Source of the DNA: Caldilineales bacterium
GTDB lineage: Bacteria; Chloroflexota; Anaerolineae; JAAEKA01
DNA: 6,181 bases
Direction of reading: 5' to 3'
NCBI GenBank assembly: GCA_021463315.1
Contig: JAJTXO010000250.1
Location: 1-6,181, forward strand
The translations under genes and the position numbers were made by a program. Shown here piece by piece: positions 1 to 5,880 of the stretch (position 1 is its first letter; every line of letters starts with the position of its first letter). The notes beneath the pieces are model-generated. The model was not told where the DNA came from. It searched no databases and saw only the letters and a list, made by a program, of their open reading frames with translations.

Positions 1-1957
1 GGGGCGCGGCCACGCCGGGCGGCGCCGCAGCCGCGCTGTCCGGCGCGCTGCCGGTGGTCGCTGAGCCGTCGGGAAGAGGAACAGGGGGGTCCAGCGCATC
101 GAGCAGCGCGGTGTAGGCCAGCAGGGTCGACGATATCTCCAGGGTCGACGATATCTCCGTTGCGGCGTAGGCCAGCAACAGCCTGTCCTCGGGCGAGGAG
201 GTAGTCAGCGACTGGTTGGCCAGCATCAGCGCGCGCGCGATGCTGCGATCGATATCAGCTTCCTCCCGCGCGATTTCGGCCGCCTTCGCGTTGTCCTCGG
301 CTATGGCGCTCTCCCTTTGCGCCCGAAACATCTGCGATGCAGCAAGTACGAACGCCAGCAGCGCAATCATCAGCAAGCCGTAGGTAACCAGCAGTTGCCG
401 GCGCGCGGTTTTTGCTACCTTGATCGCAGCCTGCTCCTGTTGCCGCGCGCTGGCCAGGTCGCGGTCCTTCTTGGCCTCCTGGCTGGCTTCGACGAACTCC
501 TGGATGGCCGGCTCCAGCGTGCGGCCGCCCAGGTCCAGGGCGGCCAGCTCGTCGTCGCTCAGGAGCAGGCCGGGATCGCGCTGGGCCGGCGCCGGCGCGC
601 TGGCGGCCCATTCGTGGGCGCGGCGCAACAGCGGGTCGCGCTGCAACTGCTCCACATTCCAGCGCTGGTTGAAGCGCAGGATCGGCTCCACGAAGCGGTC
701 GTGGATCAGCTCCACCAGCCGCGCGCTGCCCCGGGTGTCGCTGCGCAGCAGGTGATGATCCACCAGCGCCTGCACGACCGTCTCCGGCACGCCGCCCGTG
801 TCGTCGTGGCCGCGCTGCATGAAGCCGCGCGTGTCGCTCTCGGTGATCAACTGCGTGGAGAACCAGTTGCGCAAGAAAGCCTCGTCCACCTGCGCGGCGG
901 CGGAGGCGCGGGCGTTGCTCAGCGCAGTCTCGTAGAAGGCGCCCAGCGCGCCGTCGACGAAGGCCGATAGCAGCTCGTATTTCTGGCGCTGGGTTAACTG
1001 GTCGCTGTCCGCGCGCGCCGCCATGGCCGTGCGCGCGAGGCGCTGCAAGTCTTTCATCTCGATCTTGTTGCCCGGCGCCTGTTTCATGCTCTGCCAAAGC
1101 TGGTAACACACCACTTGAAGCTGGATCGGCTCCACCGTCTCGCCCGGCACGGAGCGCATCTTGCCGTCGAAGTCTTGCTCTCGTACCTGGCTCATGTTGC
1201 GCACCAATTGCTGCGCCACGCCCGGCTCAAAGGTGCGTCCGCAGGCCGCGGCCGGCCCTTCGATGGCCAGGTGCGCGTCCTCCACCCCCATCAGGAACAT
1301 CTGGTAACGCGCCCGCAAGCCGTATTGCAACAGGCCAGCGTAGCGCTCCAGGTCCTGAACATAGTCTGAGCGGAGCGACATGATCACCCGCAACATGGCG
1401 TCCGAGCTGAGCGCCTCGTCCAACTGGCGAAAGAAATCCTCCCGGTGCCGCCAATAAGTGGGATAGGTCGTGACGATCTCCTCGAACTGGTCGAGGATCA
1501 GCACTCGCGGCCACAGGTCGCTCGCCGGGGTCGCCCGGCGTAGCGCCTGGTCGCTGGGATCGTAGACGTATTTCTTGCCGTCCTCGGTGCTCAGGCGCCA
1601 GAGAAAGTCGCTCAGGCTAAGCTCAGCGAAGCGTTCAGGCTGCGGGTCGTCAGGCACGATACGCAGCATGAGGTTGTACGTGTAGACGTTGCGGACATTG
1701 GCCGGCAAGATGGCCACCCCGCTGACGCGGGCCGTGGGCAGCACCTCGTACAGCTTGTCCTCCAGGCGCGGGATCAGGCGCATGTTGAGCAACGAGGTCT
1801 TGCCGGCGCCGGAGGGGGCATAGTAGACCAACAGACGCTCAGTCACGGCCATCGAGGTCAGATCGCTGGTCTCCTGGTCGCGGCCGAAATAGGGTCGGGC
1901 ATCGCCGCGCGCGAAGGACTCGGGTCCGGGATAGGGATTGATGCATTCAGGAATCAT
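1..1957 (-). CDS. nSTAND-type NTPase with one transmembrane helix; 3' end beyond the window
   Basis: One reading frame runs from ATG at 1957-1955 to base 1 with no stop, giving 652 visible residues. The N-terminus NPYPGPESFARGDARPYFGR (7-26) is the hallmark entry of bacterial nSTAND1 NTPases. Walker A is APSGAGKT (47-54), Walker B is VLILDQFEE (152-160, with the family's DQFEE), and a sensor-like MSLRSDYV lies at 193-200. A helical/winged-helix-like region follows to about 430 (LIHDRFVEPILRF, 418-429), then a charged, probably coiled linker (490-520). A hydrophobic helix at about 521-540 is preceded by RR, which suggests a cytoplasmic N-terminus. The segment SIARALMLANQSL (572-584) resembles the lead-in to WD40 or other repeat sensors in this family, so a repeat domain probably lies past the edge. 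This would be the ATP-driven sensor/oligomerisation component, anchored at the membrane. It is the last of the three operon genes visible here. Domain class is confident; the sensor and its ligand are unknown. Confidence 0.9.
   Translation of the reverse strand, partial: MIPECINPYPGPESFARGDARPYFGRDQETSDLTSMAVTERLLVYYAPSGAGKTSLLNMRLIPRLEDKLYEVLPTARVSGVAILPANVRNVYTYNLMLRIVPDDPQPERFAELSLSDFLWRLSTEDGKKYVYDPSDQALRRATPASDLWPRVLILDQFEEIVTTYPTYWRHREDFFRQLDEALSSDAMLRVIMSLRSDYVQDLERYAGLLQYGLRARYQMFLMGVEDAHLAIEGPAAACGRTFEPGVAQQLVRNMSQVREQDFDGKMRSVPGETVEPIQLQVVCYQLWQSMKQAPGNKIEMKDLQRLARTAMAARADSDQLTQRQKYELLSAFVDGALGAFYETALSNARASAAAQVDEAFLRNWFSTQLITESDTRGFMQRGHDDTGGVPETVVQALVDHHLLRSDTRGSARLVELIHDRFVEPILRFNQRWNVEQLQRDPLLRRAHEWAASAPAPAQRDPGLLLSDDELAALDLGGRTLEPAIQEFVEASQEAKKDRDLASARQQEQAAIKVAKTARRQLLVTYGLLMIALLAFVLAASQMFRAQRESAIAEDNAKAAEIAREEADIDRSIARALMLANQSLTTSSPEDRLLLAYAATEISSTLEISSTLLAYTALLDALDPPVPLPDGSATTGSAPDSAAAAPPGVAAP
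122..157 (-). repeat. In-frame 18-bp tandem duplication inside the NTPase gene
   Basis: Two perfect, adjacent 18-bp units (157-140 and 139-122, minus strand) encode EISSTL twice, residues 601-612 of the NTPase. The length is a multiple of three, so the frame is kept. It lies between two LLAY segments just after the transmembrane region. Identity between units is complete, so the duplication looks recent. Confidence 0.9.
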
Positions 1958-1967
1958 GCTGCCCTCA
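1958..1967 (-). promoter_or_regulatory. Ribosome binding site of the NTPase, overlapping the SIR2-like stop codon
   Basis: On the minus strand the SIR2-like gene ends in TGA (1967-1965). The same bases contribute to GAGGG (1966-1962), followed by a 4-nt spacer and the ATG at 1957. The spacer is somewhat short. Sharing of stop codon and Shine-Dalgarno bases supports translational coupling and fixes the start, which also matches the family's usual N-terminus. Confidence 0.6.
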
Positions 1968-3104
1968 CGATCGTTCGATGTAGGTCTTGTACAACGCGCC
2001 GATGAACTGGTCCGGCGTTTCGAACTTCACGGTGAACTTCGCTTCCTGGCTGAGATATTCTCTGAGGTAGCTTTCGGCTCGGCTGGGGTTGGTGAAGCCA
2101 CTTTGCTGATCCGGTTTGAGCTGGATCACGACGCCGCCGTCGCGCGATGCGGCCGGCTTGGCCCGCACGATGCCTCGATAGAGCACCTGGAAATCCCAGT
2201 CGTGCAGGCGGAAGCCCAGCACCAACAGCGGCAGCTCCACGAGGAGTTTCCAGAGATAGATCGGGATCGGCGGCGGGTCACCCTTGCTCTGGCTGGTTTT
2301 GGCGTCGGTCTCGCGCATCAGGACTTCGACCAGGAAGTTGAGATAGTCGTCCACGCTGAGCACCATGGTGTGGGGATAGCGCTCCAGGCCGAAGAGATGG
2401 AACACCAACGGTTCTTCGGGCGTAGGTTCTACTTTACTGGGCCGATGCTCCCGGTCGATCTTGGAGATCTGCCCGGACCAGGTGCAGACCTCCGAGCGCA
2501 CCCGTTTTCTCCCGTCGGCGATCAACGCGCGCTCAAGAAAATCGTAGTAGCTGGTGGTGATGTAGATGGGCAGTTTCAGCTTGGCCAGTTGGCGCATCAG
2601 GTCTTCTTGGCCATCGATGGGGGGCGGATAGCCGATCTCAGAGACCAGGTCGGCAAACAGCAGATCAGGCGTGCCGCCCAGGTTCTTCTCTTCGATGATC
2701 GCAGCCGCCTGAGGATCGGTTTCGACGGCAAAGCCCATCATGCCCTGGACCATGAAGCTCAGAAAGTCGCGCTTGGCTTTCTCAGGGTTGCCGGCCGTGA
2801 CCTGATAGTACTGCGCCACACGCGCCAGGTTGTCCGCGTCGTGCATGGGATATTGCACCTGTTCGGTGGCGGCCCAACGGCTAGAGATGAACGCGGCCAG
2901 GCTGCGCTCGGCCGGGTCGAACAGGCACATAAAACGATCATCGCGCAGCGAGTTGCTGAGGATGGGTATGATCTTGCCCTCCTTGACGCGCCGCGCGAGA
3001 TCCTGGTAGATGTCGTCGGCTTCGCCCAACGGGTGATGCTTCTGTGCCCAGCCAGTGAATCGAGGAGGTGGTGATTGCGTGGTGACTGCCTGGTCGGGGG
3101 TCAT
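1965..3104 (-). CDS. Divergent SIR2-like protein (SIR2_2-type), catalytic positions degenerate
   Basis: A 379-residue protein, probably cytosolic, with no signal peptide or clear membrane helix. Landmarks of the SIR2_2-like family appear in order: a beta strand IIPILSNSLRDD (45-56) where the glycine-rich NAD loop would be; NLARVAQYY (92-100); ITTSYYDFLERAL (182-194), matching the usual ITTNYDxxLERAL; VFHLFG (234-239), matching VYKLHG; VLSVDDYLNFL (248-258); and LVLGFRLHDWDFQVLYRG (294-311), a near-textbook C-terminal family motif. Active relatives hydrolyse NAD+ in phage defence. Here the GAG loop is absent, Asn is replaced by Ser186 and the His of the LHG motif by Phe238, so NADase activity is doubtful. 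ATG at 3104 is chosen because AGAAGG sits 9 nt upstream. ATG at 3113 (ATGA overlap with the preceding stop) and TTG at 3128 are alternatives. It is co-transcribed with the protease and the NTPase. Confidence 0.82.
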   Translation of the reverse strand: MTPDQAVTTQSPPPRFTGWAQKHHPLGEADDIYQDLARRVKEGKIIPILSNSLRDDRFMCLFDPAERSLAAFISSRWAATEQVQYPMHDADNLARVAQYYQVTAGNPEKAKRDFLSFMVQGMMGFAVETDPQAAAIIEEKNLGGTPDLLFADLVSEIGYPPPIDGQEDLMRQLAKLKLPIYITTSYYDFLERALIADGRKRVRSEVCTWSGQISKIDREHRPSKVEPTPEEPLVFHLFGLERYPHTMVLSVDDYLNFLVEVLMRETDAKTSQSKGDPPPIPIYLWKLLVELPLLVLGFRLHDWDFQVLYRGIVRAKPAASRDGGVVIQLKPDQQSGFTNPSRAESYLREYLSQEAKFTVKFETPDQFIGALYKTYIERS

Positions 3105-3119
3105 AGATGTCATCCTTCT
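3105..3119 (-). promoter_or_regulatory. Ribosome binding site deciding the SIR2-like start
   Basis: AGAAGG at 3119-3114 lies inside the last codons of the CHAT gene, with a 9-nt spacer (3113-3105) to ATG at 3104. The in-frame ATG at 3113 directly abuts AGAAGG and so has no spacer, but it forms an ATGA overlap with the CHAT stop (3112-3110). Spacing favours 3104. The two options differ by only three residues. Confidence 0.6.
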
Positions 3120-5011
3120 GGCTGGCAAAATGGGGCTGCCAGTTTGGCGGCGTCCAGCCGCATCATCACCCGGAAGCCATGGCGCTTGCCAAAGGGTCCA
3201 GGCGTCAAGGGCAACGCGTTAGTGCGGGCGGCGCAGCGTAGCTTCTCCAGTGGGTCGGACGCGCCGCCGCCGCGCACAATCCGCCGCACCTGGCTGTTGG
3301 CGCCCAGATCGTCTCGTCCGTCGTCCGCCCAGGGGTAGCGATAGCGCGACTCCAGGACGTTCGTTCCCCACAGCGTGCTGGTCCACTCTGGCGCGTTGCC
3401 TACCATGTCGTGGCAGCCGTACACGCTTTGCGCGGGATAGGCGTCGACCGCGGCGAGCTCGGCCTGGCCCTGGTTGCAGCGCCCCGGCGCCCACTCGCCC
3501 CAGGGATAGAGCCGGCCGTCGCCGCCGCGCGCGGCCTTCTCCCAATGCGCTTCGCTGGGCAGGGTGTAGCGCCGGCCGGTCTTGTCGCTCAGCCAGGCGC
3601 AATAGGCCAGCGCGTCGCACCAGGTGACGCCGCTCACCGGATGTCGTTCTTCGCCCTTGAACGGTGTCTGTCCATCCCAGCGCATCTCCGCCCGGGCCAG
3701 ACGTTTGGTCTCACGCAAGAACACCTCATAGTCACAGTTCATCACCGGATACCTGCCAATACGGTACTCGCCCAGATCGATCTCGCGCTGCGGGCATTCG
3801 TGCTCAGGAAAGCCTGCGCCGGGCGGGCTGCCCATCCAAAAGGGGCCGCTGGGGATATAGATGGTCTCCGGCTCGAAATTCTGCCGGGCAATTTCCGGCA
3901 GCGCGTCGGGGCTGGCCGGCGTCCAGATGCGGCCGTCGAGCAGCCGGGTGAACAGCACCGGCATCCACCAGTCGGGCCGGCCGCGCACCGCGCCGCGCGC
4001 CACAGCCATGGCGCGGTCCACCTGCCCGTCGCGGCGCAGCTCGCGCAGAAAGACGGGCATGAAGGCCGCGGCGGTGGTCATGGTCAGGTTGCCCTGCATG
4101 GCCATCACGGCCGGCGCGCCCGCGGCCGCCAGCCGCGGCCCCAGCCCGGCCAGCGCACCGTCGTCTTGCGCCAGCCACTGGCCATCCGCTCCCGCGCTCT
4201 GGCAGGAGGCCAGCACCACCAGGCTGGGCGGCTGCGCCAGCTCGCCGAAGGCCGTGGCCAGCTCGCGGCCCGCGGTCCACGCCCGACCGCCGTCCTCCCG
4301 CTCCAACAGGATGTGCGGCTCGCCGTCTACCAAATTGCCGTGCGCCACCAGGTAGAGGATGTCGCAGCCGTCGCGCAGGCGGGCTAGCAGGTTGTTCAAC
4401 GTGACCTGGCCGGGCGTGGCCAGTTCCACGCGCGGAATGCCCTCCAGCCCGCGCCGGGCCGCGTCCAGCTCGTCGGCCGTCTTCACCTCGGCCAGCGCGG
4501 TCCCGGTCATGTCGGGGCTGGCGATGGCCACCAGGGCGCGCAAGGCCCCCTGCACCGGCACGCCCACAGGCCGCCAGCCGTCGCTGTCGAGATAGCGGGA
4601 GAAGCGCACCCACTCGCCCGATGCCACAGGCGCGCTGCTGTCGGGCAGGCGCAGCGTCTCCCAGCGCAGGGCGTGCAACGCCTCCGCCTCGCGGCCGATG
4701 AACAGGCGCAGATGGAGAGGCATGCGCTGGCTGGCAGCCACGGCCAACGCCTCGTCGAAGCGGCCGCGCGCAGCGGGGTCGGCCAGCAGTTGCCCGGCCA
4801 GGCTCGTGCCATAGTCAGCCGGGTCGAACTCCCGTTGGCGCAACGCGTCCAGGTCCGGCGTCCACGATCCGCTGAAGGACCGGTCCAGCCTGGCGCTGGG
4901 CTGGCGAAAACGGATGGTCAGACCATAGCTGGCCGGGCTGCTGTGAGAGATCAATAGCTCAAGATCGGCGTCGGCGTGGTTCATTTGGAGCGTCCCAGAG
5001 GTGTTCATCAT
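3110..5011 (-). CDS. CHAT caspase-like protease fused to an FGE/SUMF1-like domain
   Basis: A 633-residue two-domain protein, first gene of the operon. The CHAT peptidase domain spans roughly 90-360, following the N-terminal region usual in this family. The catalytic His is H224 in ILYLVAHGN and the Cys is C270 in LVVLASCQS, both intact. The FGE-like domain spans about 381-617: IPSGPFWMGS (386-395), HPVSGVTWCDALAYCAW (457-473), RYTLPSEAHWEKAARGG (481-497), YPWG (502-505), MVGNAPEWTS (536-545), RIVRGGG (577-583), RCAAR (592-596) and HGFRV (611-615). The two cysteines that bind copper in true sulfatase-activating enzymes are missing, so the domain more likely binds peptide or another ligand. The expected role is a cytosolic protease activated by the STAND partner, with the FGE-like part selecting targets; that link is inference. 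ATG at 5011 (or 5008) lacks a clear Shine-Dalgarno; ATG at 4984 (Met10), after a weak GGGA, is an equally credible start. Confidence 0.9.
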   Translation of the reverse strand: MMNTSGTLQMNHADADLELLISHSSPASYGLTIRFRQPSARLDRSFSGSWTPDLDALRQREFDPADYGTSLAGQLLADPAARGRFDEALAVAASQRMPLHLRLFIGREAEALHALRWETLRLPDSSAPVASGEWVRFSRYLDSDGWRPVGVPVQGALRALVAIASPDMTGTALAEVKTADELDAARRGLEGIPRVELATPGQVTLNNLLARLRDGCDILYLVAHGNLVDGEPHILLEREDGGRAWTAGRELATAFGELAQPPSLVVLASCQSAGADGQWLAQDDGALAGLGPRLAAAGAPAVMAMQGNLTMTTAAAFMPVFLRELRRDGQVDRAMAVARGAVRGRPDWWMPVLFTRLLDGRIWTPASPDALPEIARQNFEPETIYIPSGPFWMGSPPGAGFPEHECPQREIDLGEYRIGRYPVMNCDYEVFLRETKRLARAEMRWDGQTPFKGEERHPVSGVTWCDALAYCAWLSDKTGRRYTLPSEAHWEKAARGGDGRLYPWGEWAPGRCNQGQAELAAVDAYPAQSVYGCHDMVGNAPEWTSTLWGTNVLESRYRYPWADDGRDDLGANSQVRRIVRGGGASDPLEKLRCAARTNALPLTPGPFGKRHGFRVMMRLDAAKLAAPFCQPEG

Positions 5012-5022
5012 ATGCTAAGTAC

Positions 5023-5039
5023 GCTGTTTTGAGAACAGC
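5023..5039. promoter_or_regulatory. Small inverted repeat upstream of the CHAT gene
   Basis: GCTGTT (5023-5028), a 5-nt loop TTGAG, then AACAGC (5034-5039) form a perfect 6-bp stem in the divergent gap, 11 nt before the CHAT start. It could be a regulator binding site or a 5'-leader hairpin in the operon mRNA. I saw no convincing -35/-10 pair for the minus-strand operon nearby, so its role is open. Confidence 0.3.
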
Positions 5040-5058
5040 TGGCGATCTTCCTCATGAG

Positions 5059-5086
5059 TTGACAAGGTGCGCTCATTGGATATCAT
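5059..5086 (+). promoter_or_regulatory. Sigma70-type promoter of the PIN/RHH operon
   Basis: TTGACA (5059-5064, perfect -35 consensus), a 16-nt spacer, then TATCAT (5081-5086, one mismatch to TATAAT). Initiation about 6-8 nt after the -10 falls at 5092-5094, the A of the ATG at 5094. This argues that the toxin mRNA is leaderless or nearly so, and that the longer frame beginning with GTG at 5067 is untranslated because it lies inside the promoter. Confidence 0.6.
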
Positions 5087-5095
5087 GTACGATAT
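5080..5095. promoter_or_regulatory. Candidate operator overlapping the -10 box and start codon
   Basis: ATATC (5080-5084), 6 nt, then GATAT (5091-5095) form an inverted repeat covering the -10 box and the predicted transcription start. This is where an autorepressing ribbon-helix-helix antitoxin would be expected to bind. The arms are short and AT-rich, so chance is possible. An 8-bp palindrome CTCATGAG (5051-5058) sits directly before the -35. Confidence 0.3.
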
Positions 5096-5516
5096 GAAAT
5101 ACGTGCTCGACACCGACGTGATTGTCGCTGGGCTGCGCAGCCGCACCGGTGCGTCGCGTCAGTTGCTGATCTTGCTGAGCCAACGTCGCTATCAGGCCCT
5201 TGCCAGCGTCGCCATGATGCTCGAGTATGAAGCAGTACTGAGTCGCATCGAGAACCTTGCTGCTTTCAATCTTACGATCGAGGAGATCGAACGATTTCTA
5301 GACAGTCTGGCGATGTGGATCACGCCAGTTGCACCTTTCTATTTGTGGCGGCCTCAGTTGCGGGACCCTGCTGATGAGCACGTATTGGAGGCGGCAGTCA
5401 ACGGCGATGCGGACGGCATTGTTACCTTCAATCATCGTCACTTTCAGACCGCTGCCAGGAGATTTGGCATCGCTACGCTCAAGCCTGGCGACGCCCTGAA
5501 GAGGCTAGAACCATGA
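5094..5516 (+). CDS. PIN-domain toxin (putative ribonuclease, COG1569-like)
   Basis: A 140-residue protein, close to the usual length of PIN toxins, which cleave RNA with divalent metal ions bound by clustered acidic residues. It opens with MKYVLDTDVIVAGLRS, the typical first strand, giving D6 and D8. LEYEAVL (43-49) contributes E44/E46, RDPADEHVLEAA (90-101) contributes D91, D94 and E95, and the C-terminal strand reads DADGIVTFNHRHF (105-117). The fourth acidic position is N113 rather than Asp; several related subfamilies show an Asn there. ATG at 5094 is chosen because this N-terminus matches the family and the promoter places the transcript start at or just before it. Upstream in-frame GTG (5067) and ATG (5085) lie in the promoter. 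The stop overlaps the start of the partner gene by four bases. Confidence 0.85.
   Translation: MKYVLDTDVIVAGLRSRTGASRQLLILLSQRRYQALASVAMMLEYEAVLSRIENLAAFNLTIEEIERFLDSLAMWITPVAPFYLWRPQLRDPADEHVLEAAVNGDADGIVTFNHRHFQTAARRFGIATLKPGDALKRLEP
5499..5512 (+). promoter_or_regulatory. Ribosome binding site of the antitoxin, inside the toxin gene
   Basis: AAGAGG (5499-5504) is followed by an 8-nt spacer and ATG at 5513. The antitoxin thus has its own good Shine-Dalgarno sequence, while the toxin has none. Such asymmetry would favour antitoxin synthesis over toxin synthesis from the shared mRNA. Confidence 0.6.
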
Positions 5517-5785
5517 CAACTTTGAACAACTACGCATTGCGTCTACAGGCTTCTTTGATGAACGAACTGCGCACGGTTGTGGAGGAAGAAGGCACGACCC
5601 TGAACCAGTTCATCAATGTGGCTGTAGCCGAGAAGCTGGCTGCGCTGCGCACTGAGCGTTACTTCCGGGAACGGGCCGGCCGCGCCAGTCCGGTAGATTT
5701 CTCTGCTATTCTCGAAAAGGCGGGAACGGACGTTGCTATCCAGGGGGACGAGTTGCCCGACCGAACGGCGTTGCCAGGATTGTGA
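5513..5785 (+). CDS. Ribbon-helix-helix antitoxin partner of the PIN toxin
   Basis: A 90-residue protein with an Arc/HicB-like ribbon-helix-helix fold at its N-terminus: strand NNYALRLQASL (5-15), helix 1 MNELRTVVEEEG (16-27), and helix 2 TLNQFINVAVAEKLAALR (29-46). The pattern ALRLxxSL...EEGTTLNQFIN is characteristic of antitoxins beside HicA or PIN toxins. The C-terminal half (ERYFRERAGRASPVDF onward) is the probable toxin-neutralising tail. Its ATG overlaps the toxin stop (ATGA), so the two are translationally coupled, in toxin-first order. It would bind the toxin and, as a dimer or larger complex, repress the shared promoter. The family call is from pattern recognition only; the exact subfamily name is not assigned. 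Confidence 0.82.
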   Translation: MTTLNNYALRLQASLMNELRTVVEEEGTTLNQFINVAVAEKLAALRTERYFRERAGRASPVDFSAILEKAGTDVAIQGDELPDRTALPGL

Positions 5786-5880
5786 GGTGCGCCGCTGCTG
5801 GCCAGGGCGCGCATCAGCCCGTCTTGCACCGCGGCCTGGAATATGGCCTTGCTCAGCCTCTGGCCGACGATGGCCAGCCA
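5786..5880. other. Short GC-rich spacer, possibly a minus-strand coding remnant
   Basis: These 95 bases between the antitoxin stop and the first palindromic repeat contain no complete gene. Read on the minus strand from 5880, one frame gives protein-like sequence (WLAIVGQRLSKAIFQAAVQD, then GLMRALASSGAP), with helical periodicity, running into the antitoxin 3' end. It might be the tail of a gene cut off by repeat insertion, or chance in GC-rich DNA. Confidence 0.2.

Noticed and set aside
255..1109. Minus-strand frame of 284 codons and overlapping plus-strand frames in the left third
   Set aside because: These are out of frame with the nSTAND gene, which runs uninterrupted through the whole region with Walker motifs. 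The alternatives are Arg/Ala/Gly-rich shadows.
1..1957. AP-ATPase or NACHT classification of the NTPase
   Set aside because: The NPYPG start, the GRDQE segment after it and the DQFEE Walker B fit the nSTAND1-type pattern better than NACHT or NB-ARC signatures.
1938..3074. Long plus-strand frame of 378 codons opposite the SIR2-like gene
   Set aside because: It is the antisense shadow of a gene with clear family motifs. Its own translation is rich in His, Arg and Gly with no recognisable domain, as expected from reading GC-rich codons backwards.
3410..4387. Long plus-strand frame of 325 codons opposite the CHAT gene
   Set aside because: Antisense to the CHAT and FGE-like domains; low-complexity Arg/Ala/Gly/Gln composition and no motif.
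3110..5011. Sulfatase-modifying factor (true FGE) function for the CHAT fusion
   Set aside because: The copper-binding cysteines are absent and no sulfatase gene lies in the window.
5067..5093. GTG at 5067 as the PIN toxin start, adding nine residues
   Set aside because: The extension lies inside the -35/-10 promoter, so it would not be transcribed, and the family N-terminus begins at the ATG at 5094.
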